64,000 nt of DNA from Vibrio galatheae. Lineage in GTDB: Bacteria > Pseudomonadota > Gammaproteobacteria > Enterobacterales > Vibrionaceae. A program made the position numbers and the translations under genes. Location: positions 124,001 through 188,000 of the forward strand of contig NZ_JXXV01000028.1 in NCBI RefSeq assembly GCF_000967545.1, written 5' to 3'. The notes below the pieces were generated by a model. It did no database searches. It saw only the letters and a program-made list of their open reading frames with translations, and was not told the origin of the DNA. This document shows positions 56,046 to 64,000 of the stretch, piece by piece. Position 1 is the first letter of the stretch, and the number at the start of each line of letters is the position of its first letter.

Positions 56046-56735
56046 ATGTCTTATCACAACAGGCAACAAGATCTTGCACTCTACCGCTTGTTTCAATTAA
56101 TTAGCCCCTCTTTGCCGATTGGCGGATTTACTTACTCGCAAGGCTTAGAGTGGGCGGTTGAAGCCGAGTGGGTAACCAATCGAGTCTCAATGCAAGAGTG
56201 GTTGGAAAATGCGCTGATGAACAGTGTCGCGACATTAGAGCTGCCTATTCTTGAGCGTTATGACCAAGCATTGCAGCTCGAAGATACAGCGCAGCTCAAA
56301 GCACTAAGTGAACTCTTGTACAGCAGTCGCGAGACCAAAGAACTACGAGCGGAAGAGAAACAACGCGGTCAAGCGTTATACACCTTGCTTAAACAGCTTG
56401 AGATTAACCACGACTGCTTTGATTGGACAGACGTACAGCCCAACCAACTGCTCGGGTTGTGCGTTGCCGCCAAGCATTGGGGGATTGATATTGAACGGCT
56501 TAAGCAAGGCTATTTATGGAGCTGGGCAGAGAACCTGATTATGGCGGGCGTTAAGTTGGTGCCGTTAGGTCAAACCGATGGCCAGCGCGCGCTAATTCAG
56601 TTAAGCGAGTTATTCCCAGCAGCGCTAGTTAGAGCAAGTACGATTGAAGATTGGATGATTGGCAGTTTTACGCCGTCGATTTCCATCGCCAGCAGCTTGC
56701 ATGAGACGCAATACACACGGCTGTTTCGTTCATAA
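56046..56735 (+). CDS. ureF: Urease accessory protein UreF
   Basis: 229-residue helical protein with LISPSLPIGGFTYSQGLEWAVE (about 18-39) and SRETKELRAEEKQRG (about 95-109), both diagnostic. It bridges UreD-bound apo-urease and UreG. It starts 9 nt after ureJ. Confidence 0.95.
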   Translation: MSYHNRQQDLALYRLFQLISPSLPIGGFTYSQGLEWAVEAEWVTNRVSMQEWLENALMNSVATLELPILERYDQALQLEDTAQLKALSELLYSSRETKELRAEEKQRGQALYTLLKQLEINHDCFDWTDVQPNQLLGLCVAAKHWGIDIERLKQGYLWSWAENLIMAGVKLVPLGQTDGQRALIQLSELFPAALVRASTIEDWMIGSFTPSISIASSLHETQYTRLFRS

Positions 56736-56777
56736 ATAAACGCAACAAAGCCAACAAAAAATGACAAGGATAGAATG

Positions 56778-57401
56778 ATGGAAAGTTACAAGCAGCCTTT
56801 ACGTATTGGCATTGGTGGCCCGGTGGGTTCTGGAAAAACAGCGCTGTTAGAAGTGCTATGTAAAGCGATTCGCGACAAGCTCAATATTGCAGTAGTCACC
56901 AACGATATTTATACCCAAGAAGATGCCAAAATCCTGACTCGCGCCGAAGCACTTGCGCCGGACCGTATCATAGGTGTTGAAACCGGTGGTTGCCCGCATA
57001 CCGCGATCCGAGAAGATGCATCAATGAACTTAGCGGCGGTCGAAGAGCTGGCAAAAAGGCATAAAAACTTGGACGTGGTGTTCGTTGAAAGCGGCGGTGA
57101 TAACCTCAGCGCTACGTTCAGCCCCGAATTAGCCGACCTAACTATCTATGTGATTGATGTGGCTGAAGGGGAAAAAATACCACGCAAAGGCGGTCCAGGT
57201 ATTACCCGATCTGATCTGTTGATCATCAATAAGATCGATTTAGCCCCGTATGTGGGCGCATCGTTAGAAGTGATGGAGCAAGATACTCAACGCATGAGAC
57301 CAACCAAACCGTTTGTGTTTACCAATTTAAAAGAAGGCAAGGGGCTTGATACGATTATCGACTTTATCGTCACCCAAGGCATGTTGAAGATGAAAGCCTA
57401 G
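56778..57401 (+). CDS. ureG: Urease accessory GTPase UreG
   Basis: 207-residue SIMIBI GTPase providing GTP-driven nickel delivery. The P-loop GGPVGSGKT is at about 12-20, the nickel-binding [13 protein letters not shown] (about 64-76) and the NKID motif (about 148-151) are present. Two adjacent ATGs (56775 and 56778) are possible; the second has better spacing from AAGGA (56766-56770). Last gene of the unit. Confidence 0.96.
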   Translation: MESYKQPLRIGIGGPVGSGKTALLEVLCKAIRDKLNIAVVTNDIYTQEDAKILTRAEALAPDRIIGVETGGCPHTAIREDASMNLAAVEELAKRHKNLDVVFVESGGDNLSATFSPELADLTIYVIDVAEGEKIPRKGGPGITRSDLLIINKIDLAPYVGASLEVMEQDTQRMRPTKPFVFTNLKEGKGLDTIIDFIVTQGMLKMKA

Positions 57402-57417
57402 CTTTGACCTGAATGAC

Positions 57418-57443
57418 AAAAGCACCGGATTCGGTGCTTTTTT
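57418..57443 (+). terminator. Intrinsic terminator of the urt-ure operon
   Basis: AAAAGCACCG and CGGTGCTTTT form a perfect 10-bp stem with a GATT loop and continue into a T-run, 16 nt past the ureG stop. Confidence 0.94.
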
Positions 57444-57610
57444 GTCGCGATATTTGTGAAAGTCAACTGATTGATAGCTGGTGCTTAATCGAGTGTTTAG
57501 AATTAAAGGCTCAGAACATAACTGAATGGTCTGTGGATACCGAATTATCGCAAAGTCGGTCTGTGATTGCTTAGCTGATAGTAACCTTTATTCCCAGCTC
57601 TGAATATAGA

Positions 57611-57636
57611 TAGTCTTACCCTTCAAAGTAAGACTA
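57611..57636 (-). terminator. Hairpin after gldA
   Basis: TAGTCTTAC and GTAAGACTA form a perfect 9-bp stem with an 8-nt loop, 18 nt past the minus-strand gldA stop. The following sequence is only moderately T-rich. Confidence 0.5.
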
Positions 57637-57654
57637 ATGGGCTTAGTGCATCAG

Positions 57655-58737
57655 TTATATGCCTATTTTGTGCGCAGTCAGGATTGCAGCATAAACCGCT
57701 TTCGCTGTGATAGGGAAAGGCATGTTGTGAATTGTTTCCCCTTCGGCACATGACGCTTGTGCCACTTCCATCAACTTTTCATTGTTAAGCTCTTTGACCC
57801 CCATTTGATGTAAGTTAGTTGGTAAACCTACAGAACGGCAGAAGTTCAATACCTGTTCAATTTCTGCTTGAGGGGCATTTTCTAACACCAATTGAGTGAG
57901 AGTACCAAATGCTACTTTCTCACCATGCAACAAGTGGTGACACTCTTCCAGTTTAGTTAGGCCGTTATGAATTGCGTGAGCAGCCGCAAGACCTGAGCTT
58001 TCAAAGCCAATTCCTGACAAGTACGTGTTCGCTTCAATAATGTTCTCGACTGCTTTGGTTGAAACGCCATTCTCTACTGCCGCTTTCGCTTTCACACCAT
58101 CGGCAATTAATGTCTCGTAACACAGTTTCGCCAATGCCTGAGCGGAGCGTGTTGGCGCACCACCAGCCATGGTTGCTTTGCCTGAAAGGCCATTAGCGCG
58201 CGCTTCAAAATACGTTGACAGCGCATCACCCATTCCCGCGACTAAGGTACGTACCGGTGCCGCCGCGATAATGCCCGTATCCATAATCACCATATTCGGG
58301 TTTGATGGGAACAAGAGATACTCACTGAACTCCCCTTCCGGTGTGTAGATAACCGCCAGTGCTGATGTCGGCGCATCTGTAGAAGCAATGGTCGGCACAA
58401 TCACGACGGGTACTTTTGAGTAGTAGGCAACCGCTTTTGCTGTATCCAACGTTTTACCACCGCCAACACCGATGATCACATCGTTGCCTTGCTCTGCGCT
58501 TACCGTAATTAAACGCTCAATTTCGACACGTGAACATTCACCGGCAAACGTATTGAAGTTCACTTCTAGTCCTTCGCCGACAATGCTCGTTTCTGTGCGA
58601 TCACGAACTAAACCCATAACAAAGTCATCGGCAATCGCCAATGGCTTTTTACCAAAGACTGAGACGTACTTACCGATATTATCCAGTGAACCTTCGCCTT
58701 GGATGTATTTACTTGGAGAAATAATAATGTTGTCCAT
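57655..58737 (-). CDS. gldA: Glycerol dehydrogenase
   Basis: 360-residue iron/zinc-type alcohol dehydrogenase oxidising glycerol to dihydroxyacetone with NAD+. GVGGGKTLDTAKAVA (about 90-104) binds NAD, TIASTDAPTSALAVIYT is diagnostic, and metal ligands lie in AAAHAIHNGL and HLLHGEKVAFG. AGGAG stands 6 nt before ATG. Follows the dihydroxyacetone kinase gene by 70 bp, giving a glycerol to dihydroxyacetone phosphate route. Confidence 0.92.
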   Translation of the reverse strand: MDNIIISPSKYIQGEGSLDNIGKYVSVFGKKPLAIADDFVMGLVRDRTETSIVGEGLEVNFNTFAGECSRVEIERLITVSAEQGNDVIIGVGGGKTLDTAKAVAYYSKVPVVIVPTIASTDAPTSALAVIYTPEGEFSEYLLFPSNPNMVIMDTGIIAAAPVRTLVAGMGDALSTYFEARANGLSGKATMAGGAPTRSAQALAKLCYETLIADGVKAKAAVENGVSTKAVENIIEANTYLSGIGFESSGLAAAHAIHNGLTKLEECHHLLHGEKVAFGTLTQLVLENAPQAEIEQVLNFCRSVGLPTNLHQMGVKELNNEKLMEVAQASCAEGETIHNMPFPITAKAVYAAILTAHKIGI

Positions 58738-58807
58738 GACGGACTCCTTTTTAGAATCTATTTGACATAATTGGTGGGATCGTCAGACGTGGCGATCCTC
58801 TAAAGCG

Positions 58808-60430
58808 TTAAAACTGGTTGAAAACGGTTTCGACCGCGAAGGCACCAGGATCTTTGGTTCCTGATAGACTGTCACTGTTGAGGTAAGAAGAACGACCCGC
58901 CTTGGCATTGGTCATCGCTGTGGTCGACTCTGCCCCTTGCTTTGCAGCATCAATGGCAGCAGAGAAGCCATTTTCCACCCAAGCTTCTAATGCGGGGTGT
59001 AAAGCGTCTATCATGGTGCGATCACCCGGTTTAGCGCCACCGTAAGCCATCATCTGGCCCAAACCCGCTTGCAGAGCTTTTGGTAGTGAACCATTAAGTT
59101 CGAATTCTCGACCTGCAGCAGTAAACAAGATAGAAAGCAACACACCGGAAGAGCCTCCCATCACGGATGTTAGGCAATCCGCTATCGTGGTCAGAAGTTG
59201 AGCTTTATTTTGTAGTGGCAATTGATTCGCTTCTAGTTGAGAGAGGACTTTGCGTGCACCAGCGGCAAAGGTCGAGCCGGTATCGCCATCACCGACAATT
59301 GAATCTAGGTGGTTCAGTTCTCCTTGGATATCGATGATCGACTGACAGACTTTAGTAAGGACTAATGCAGCTTCTTCATCATGAGAAGGCGTAAACGCCT
59401 TTTTACTAATCTGATTCTCACATGGAGTGACCGGCACTTGACGGCGAGTTACCATACCCGGCCATGCGGCGGTTTCCACATCTGCGGTTAGCGCTGCAGC
59501 GATATGGTCGGTAAGTTGGATAGTAGAAATAGAGAAGCCTTTCATATCAATCGCAGTCATCAGTGATCCACTCACGATGAATTTAGCTTGCTGACCTAGA
59601 TCTGACTCCATCACTTCTTTGGCGATGATATTCATTTCAATCGGAGATAAGCCACCAAGATTATTAAGCAGAATTGCATTCTCTGCCGTCGGTTTAGCTT
59701 CTACTAGCTTACTCACCATGGTCGCGACCAGCTGCTTTGCATTCGGTAGGTCAATGGTTTTAATACCCGCTTCACCATGAATACCAAGACCCAGCTCTGC
59801 TTTGCCTTGTGCAATGCGGTCATTACTTTCCCCTGGCAGTGAGCAACTGGTTAACGCCACACCGATCGATGCCGTTTTTTCATGTGCATCGATCGCCGCT
59901 TGCTTGACGTCAGCTAGTGAGCCGCCATTTTCTGCTACGTAACCCGCTACTTTTTGCACGAACAGCGTCCCAGCGATACCACGCGGTTGCGGGTTACCCG
60001 GGATTGAGATGTCGTCACCGACAACAATCAGGTCTACATTGCGACCCAGCTCTTTGGCTTTTTCAACCGCCAAACCAAAGTTCAGACGATCGCCTGTGTA
60101 GTTTTTAATAATCACTAGGCACCCAGCCTCTCCGGTAACATGGAGAATGGCGTTCAGTACCGCGTCTACACTTGGGGCAGCAAACAAGTCACCACACACA
60201 GCAGCTGTCAACATGCCTTTGCCAACAAAGCCAGCATGCGCGGGCTCATGACCAGAACCTCCGCCGCAAATCAACGCGACTTTATCTTTGTTCCAATCAT
60301 TGCGAGCGACGACTTTTATGTCGTTGTCGAAATCGAGAAACGTGAGATTTTCACGAGTATTGGTGTAGAGCGTACCTTTGATAGAGTCCATCACAAACGA
60401 CTCTTTGGTATTTAGGATGAGATCAGACAT
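58808..60430 (-). CDS. Fused ATP-dependent dihydroxyacetone kinase (DhaK-DhaL)
   Basis: 540 residues. The N-terminal DhaK domain (about 14-330) has GGGSGHEPAHAGFVG (about 55-69) and the substrate-binding His in GLGIHGEAGI (about 215-224). The C-terminal DhaL domain (about 360-540) has the nucleotide motif VGDGDTGSTFAAG. The fusion marks the ATP-using type, not the PTS-dependent DhaKLM. It phosphorylates the dihydroxyacetone made by GldA. Confidence 0.93.
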   Translation of the reverse strand: MSDLILNTKESFVMDSIKGTLYTNTRENLTFLDFDNDIKVVARNDWNKDKVALICGGGSGHEPAHAGFVGKGMLTAAVCGDLFAAPSVDAVLNAILHVTGEAGCLVIIKNYTGDRLNFGLAVEKAKELGRNVDLIVVGDDISIPGNPQPRGIAGTLFVQKVAGYVAENGGSLADVKQAAIDAHEKTASIGVALTSCSLPGESNDRIAQGKAELGLGIHGEAGIKTIDLPNAKQLVATMVSKLVEAKPTAENAILLNNLGGLSPIEMNIIAKEVMESDLGQQAKFIVSGSLMTAIDMKGFSISTIQLTDHIAAALTADVETAAWPGMVTRRQVPVTPCENQISKKAFTPSHDEEAALVLTKVCQSIIDIQGELNHLDSIVGDGDTGSTFAAGARKVLSQLEANQLPLQNKAQLLTTIADCLTSVMGGSSGVLLSILFTAAGREFELNGSLPKALQAGLGQMMAYGGAKPGDRTMIDALHPALEAWVENGFSAAIDAAKQGAESTTAMTNAKAGRSSYLNSDSLSGTKDPGAFAVETVFNQF

Positions 60431-60585
60431 TCTATATTCCTGATTTTTTATATTTAAATGCTCACAACTAATGAGGCTGGCTCATCAGTTGCGGCTGGTT
60501 CTTGGGATAAAAGTGAATACCGTCAAATTAATTCAACGTCTGCTTGTCGCATCATTGGCTGACTGGCAAGCACTCAATTCTTTAG

Positions 60586-62079
60586 TTATAGAGTCACACC
60601 GTTTTTCCAGATAGCGAGCTCTCTTATCTGGTTGTGCTCATTTTTTGCGGGTTCGCCATTCACAACTGCGACAAGTGTTGTAATCAAATCGTCGAGTAAC
60701 TCAGGCATCGATACATCGCTAGATACGAGTCTTCCCGCGTCAAAATCGATCCAATGCGGTTTTCGAATAGCGAGCTCTGTATTTGTCGATAGTTTTAGCG
60801 TTGGAACAAAACCCCCATATGGAGTGCCTCGACCTGTGGTAAACAGAACCATTTGACAACCCGATGCAGCAAGCGCACTAGTCGCTATCGCATCGTTTCC
60901 TGGCGCATTAAGCAAGTTCAGACCAGGTGTTTTCAATCTCTGTGTATAGCCCACAACGTCAACAACAGCGCTTCGGCCCGCTTTCTGAGTACAGCCCAAA
61001 GATTTATCTTCCAAGGTAGTAATTCCACCGGCTTTATTTCCTGGAGATGGGTTCTCATAGACAGGTAAATCATGTTGCAAGTAGTAATCCTTGAAGCCAT
61101 TCACCATCTCAACGATTTGATTAAAGACCGATTCATTGCTCGCACGATTCATTAAGAGAGTTTCAGCACCAAACATCTCAGGCACTTCGGTTAATACCGT
61201 TGTCCCCCCTTGAGCGATGAGATAGTCTGACAACTGGCCTAACAAAGGATTCGCGGTAATACCTGACAAACCATCGCTGCCACCACATTCCAAACCAAGC
61301 TTTAGCTCTGATAAGTGGCCAGCTTCACGCTTGTCATGGCGCATTACCTGATGTAATTCAGTAAGCAGTTCGACGCCATGTTCAACTTCATCTTCAACTT
61401 TTTGGCTGACTAAACAGCGCACTCGTTGTGGATCAATGTCAGTCAAACCACTCATAAATGGGTCTACTTGATTATTTTCACATCCTAATCCGACGATAAG
61501 TACGCCACCCGCATTGGGGTGCTGTGCCATACTTTGCAATAGCCTTTTTGTCGTCTCATGGTCATCGCCGAGCTGAGAACAACCAAACTGATGCGGAAAT
61601 ACGTACACACCATCAATATCACTCGTCTCAGAATCAGCTAGAAACTGGTTCACCATTCGCTGGGCCATGCCATTAACGCAGCCCACCGTTGGAATGACCC
61701 AAAGTTCATTTCGGATCCCTACACCACCGTTGTGCCTTCTATAGATATTGACGGGTATCTGATTCGCGCTTTGTTGATCATCAACAGCAACTGGTCGATA
61801 GATGTAATCGTTTTTGTCACTTAGGTTGGTCTTTGCATTATGACTGTGAACCCATTGCCCAGAGATGATATCTTCGCTGGCATGGCCAAAAGGCTCACCA
61901 TACTTAATTAGGTGCTCACCTTGAGAAACATTGTCAATCGCGACCTTGTGCCCTTTATCAACATCTTGCAGCAAAGTAACTTCATGCCCTGCATCAATTA
62001 AGACGCACTCGCCTTGTTTAAGTGGCTGAAGGGCAATAATAACGTTGTCTTGCTCATGAATTCTTATCCAAGGCTTCAT
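60586..62079 (-). CDS. uxaA: Altronate dehydratase
   Basis: 497 residues: a small N-terminal SAF domain (about 1-75) followed by the large catalytic domain with GYVRxDGRxG-like start (here [13 protein letters not shown], about 113-125), GLGCENNQ (about 197-204) and [16 protein letters not shown] (about 273-288). It dehydrates D-altronate to 2-keto-3-deoxygluconate in galacturonate breakdown. AAGGAGG precedes ATG; the start overlaps the uxaB stop by four bases. Confidence 0.93.
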   Translation of the reverse strand: MKPWIRIHEQDNVIIALQPLKQGECVLIDAGHEVTLLQDVDKGHKVAIDNVSQGEHLIKYGEPFGHASEDIISGQWVHSHNAKTNLSDKNDYIYRPVAVDDQQSANQIPVNIYRRHNGGVGIRNELWVIPTVGCVNGMAQRMVNQFLADSETSDIDGVYVFPHQFGCSQLGDDHETTKRLLQSMAQHPNAGGVLIVGLGCENNQVDPFMSGLTDIDPQRVRCLVSQKVEDEVEHGVELLTELHQVMRHDKREAGHLSELKLGLECGGSDGLSGITANPLLGQLSDYLIAQGGTTVLTEVPEMFGAETLLMNRASNESVFNQIVEMVNGFKDYYLQHDLPVYENPSPGNKAGGITTLEDKSLGCTQKAGRSAVVDVVGYTQRLKTPGLNLLNAPGNDAIATSALAASGCQMVLFTTGRGTPYGGFVPTLKLSTNTELAIRKPHWIDFDAGRLVSSDVSMPELLDDLITTLVAVVNGEPAKNEHNQIRELAIWKNGVTL

Positions 62080-63515
62080 AGCACCTCCTTGAGAGCTTGG
62101 CGAACTCCTTGTTGCAGCATGACTTCTAAGTACTGGCTTACCGTTTCAACCAATTGTGCTGTAAGAGTTAGATCCTGTCCCCAATGCTCAGCATCAGACA
62201 GCACAGCATTGACCAACTGCTGACAAGAAATATTACCTTGCTCTACCGCCAACCATAGCTCGGCAAAAACATCCAACCACTTTTGATCATCAGCCAATTC
62301 AATCTGCTGCTCACCACGTTTACCGCGATAAAACAAAATCTGGGCCGCAAGCGAAAACGACATCAGTTTCGGTGGCTGACCATTTAGTTCAACGCAACGC
62401 AATAACTGAGGTAATAGTCGCGTTTTAAACTTGGTCATACTATTTAGAGAAATCGACATCAACTGATGTTTAATGTAAGGATTTTGAAAACGTTGGATGA
62501 CACTCGCAGCAAAACTATCCAACTCGCTACGCGGTAAATCCAACGCTGGAATAACTTCATCCGATAGCAGCACATCAACAAACTGACGCAGTTCGTCATC
62601 TGCCATTGCTTCACCCACCGTATCAATGCCCGCGAGATAGGCAACCGGAACCATTGCAGTATGGGCTCCATTTAGAATTGCCACTTTTCGCTCTTTGTAT
62701 GGCTTTATGTCGTCGACGATCTTGATATTGAGATCGCATTCATCAAGTTTTAACGCCTCTGCTAGCGCTTTCGGCCCTTGAATCACAAACAGATAGAAGT
62801 ACTCTGCCGTCACCATAAACTGATCTTGATAGCCGACGCGATCTTGTAGATCAGCGTGCTCATCTCGTGGATGTCCGGTAACGATTCGATCAACCAAGGT
62901 AGAACAGAAAGTGTTCGCTTCGTTGACCCATGCGACGAAAGCACTTTCCAGATTCCATAGCTTGGCGTAGTCCAAAACATACTGTTTTAGTTTTTTACCG
63001 TTGTAGTCAATCAGTTCGCACGGAATGATAAACAAGCCTTTATCTTGCGAGCCAGAAAAGTGCTGGTAACGCTTGTAAAGCCACTGCGTTAATTTTGCTG
63101 GGAAGCTACTTGCTGGCGCGTCAGTGAGTTTGTCATCTGCGTTAAAACTTATCCCCGCTTCGGTCGTATTAGAGAAGATAAACTCAAGTTCATCGTTTTC
63201 AGCCAAAGTCATGTAGCGTTCGAAGTCTTGATAAATGGCGATTTCTTCGTTTATCGAACGTACAACACGCATTTCTTCTACAGGTTCTCCCTGCTCATTA
63301 ATGCCTCGAATCACAGAGGTGTATAACCCGTCTTGTTCATTCAACAATGGAGGGAACTGGCTATCTATAGGGCGGATAACAGCGACGCCAGCATTAAGCT
63401 TGGTTTGCTCATTGAGCAAATCAAGCTGCCAGTCAACGAACGCACGCATAAAGTTACCTTCACCGAACTGCATCACTTTGGTTGGATAAGCGGGATAGTG
63501 TTCACGATTAAGCAT
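62076..63515 (-). CDS. uxaB: Tagaturonate reductase (altronate oxidoreductase)
   Basis: 479-residue NAD-dependent polyol/mannitol dehydrogenase-type enzyme with [18 protein letters not shown] (about 12-29) and [20 protein letters not shown] (about 274-293), the UxaB pattern. It reduces D-tagaturonate to D-altronate. The frame extends to 63569, but the start at 63515 with AGGAG upstream fits UxaB. Lies 13 nt after uxaC. Confidence 0.92.
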   Translation of the reverse strand: MLNREHYPAYPTKVMQFGEGNFMRAFVDWQLDLLNEQTKLNAGVAVIRPIDSQFPPLLNEQDGLYTSVIRGINEQGEPVEEMRVVRSINEEIAIYQDFERYMTLAENDELEFIFSNTTEAGISFNADDKLTDAPASSFPAKLTQWLYKRYQHFSGSQDKGLFIIPCELIDYNGKKLKQYVLDYAKLWNLESAFVAWVNEANTFCSTLVDRIVTGHPRDEHADLQDRVGYQDQFMVTAEYFYLFVIQGPKALAEALKLDECDLNIKIVDDIKPYKERKVAILNGAHTAMVPVAYLAGIDTVGEAMADDELRQFVDVLLSDEVIPALDLPRSELDSFAASVIQRFQNPYIKHQLMSISLNSMTKFKTRLLPQLLRCVELNGQPPKLMSFSLAAQILFYRGKRGEQQIELADDQKWLDVFAELWLAVEQGNISCQQLVNAVLSDAEHWGQDLTLTAQLVETVSQYLEVMLQQGVRQALKEVL

Positions 63516-63528
63516 GGTGCATTCACTC

Positions 63529-64000
63529 CTATTGGTTATTAATGTTGAGGTTGAAATACTGGTTGGCATTGGTGAAGCAGATATCTTCCACCATTTTGCT
63601 CAGTAGCGGTAAGTCCATCGGCGCTTCACCATCTGCGACCCATTGCCCAATCAGTCGACAAAGTAAACGACGGAAATACTCATGCCTTGTGTAAGAGAGG
63701 AAACTTCGACTGTCAGTCAGCATACCCACGAAACGGCTTAGCAAACCCAGTTGAGATAACTGCTCCATCTGGCGCAACATCCCATCTTTCTGATCGTTGA
63801 ACCACCAACCAGAACCAAACTGAATCTTCCCTGCAATTCCCCCACCTTGGAAGTTGCCACACATAGTCGCCAGCACTTCATTGTCACGCGGGTTTAAGCA
63901 ATAAAGGATCGTTTTTGGCAGAGCATCCTCACGGTCTAGCGCATTGAGTAGTTTTGACAAAGGCGCTGCAACTAAGCCATCGTTGATCGAATCAAATCCA
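63529..64000 (-). CDS. uxaC: Uronate isomerase, C-terminal part (cut by window edge)
   Basis: The visible 157 residues run from [18 protein letters not shown] to the stop and match the UxaC C-terminus, including [33 protein letters not shown] and [15 protein letters not shown]. The reading frame stays open to base 64000, so the gene continues outside. UxaC isomerises galacturonate to tagaturonate and is the first gene of the uxaC-uxaB-uxaA unit. Confidence 0.94.
   Translation of the reverse strand, partial: GFDSINDGLVAAPLSKLLNALDREDALPKTILYCLNPRDNEVLATMCGNFQGGGIAGKIQFGSGWWFNDQKDGMLRQMEQLSQLGLLSRFVGMLTDSRSFLSYTRHEYFRRLLCRLIGQWVADGEAPMDLPLLSKMVEDICFTNANQYFNLNINNQ

Overview
The window looks like chromosomal DNA of a Vibrio-like marine gammaproteobacterium. 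This is inferred from gene content and protein resemblance (VC0807-type membrane protein, NqrM-like protein, FdxA, PpiB, UxaABC, GlxR/Hyi/Gcl, urtABCDE-ureDABCEJFG); no rRNA or other taxonomic marker is present. I see no tRNA, rRNA, insertion sequence, prophage or CRISPR array.

The main theme is degradation of purines to central carbon and ammonia. Bases 206-5319 (plus strand) carry gcl, hyi, glxR and a glycerate kinase, which turn glyoxylate into phosphoglycerate. Bases 27292-33644 carry a Tat-exported, three-subunit molybdenum hydroxylase (Mo subunit, [2Fe-2S] subunit, tri-haem cytochrome c), then XdhC and a MobA/MocA-like nucleotidyltransferase. On the minus strand, 33798-38671 encode an 8-oxoguanine deaminase, a urate/xanthine-type NCS2 permease, a guanine/hypoxanthine-type permease and 5-hydroxyisourate hydrolase. 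On the plus strand, 39023-43415 encode PuuE, UraD, allantoicase, ureidoglycolate lyase and the cytochrome-linked urate hydroxylase PuuD. A dCache-type chemoreceptor follows, then the complete urea ABC transporter urtABCDE directly overlapping the urease operon ureDABCEJFG (45867-57401). Together these give an apparently complete path from xanthine or 8-oxoguanine to urate, allantoin, allantoate, ureidoglycolate, glyoxylate plus urea, glycerate, phosphoglycerate and ammonia. Both purine oxidation steps (Mo hydroxylase and PuuD) carry covalent c-type haem, so electrons appear to go to the respiratory chain instead of NAD+ or O2.

A 12-bp palindrome, ATTGTATACAAT, lies just upstream of gcl and again upstream of puuE, 38 kb away. 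A near-identical copy faces hiuH. This suggests one regulator controls both the urate and glyoxylate arms. A sigma-54-like promoter precedes urtA, consistent with nitrogen control of urea use, and a strong intrinsic terminator sits between urtA and urtB.

Bases 5.5-26.9 kb hold mixed housekeeping and accessory genes: a NifX-like/NqrM-like/DUF134 trio, two hotdog proteins, a nitroreductase, a 6-phospho-beta-glucosidase, an IclR regulator followed by a ureohydrolase-fold protein that has lost its metal ligands, PhoX, LysR, FdxA, an FAD enzyme, an ABC-F protein, and an HD-GYP protein. Three genes shorter than 60 codons are supported by ribosome-binding sites, mostly with adjoining terminators: a 28-residue basic peptide, a 50-residue membrane protein, and a 26-residue leader peptide upstream of the ABC-F gene. 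That ABC-F gene lacks the GKST of its first Walker A motif.

The right end (57655-64000, minus strand) holds glycerol dehydrogenase, a fused dihydroxyacetone kinase and the galacturonate genes uxaC(partial)-uxaB-uxaA.
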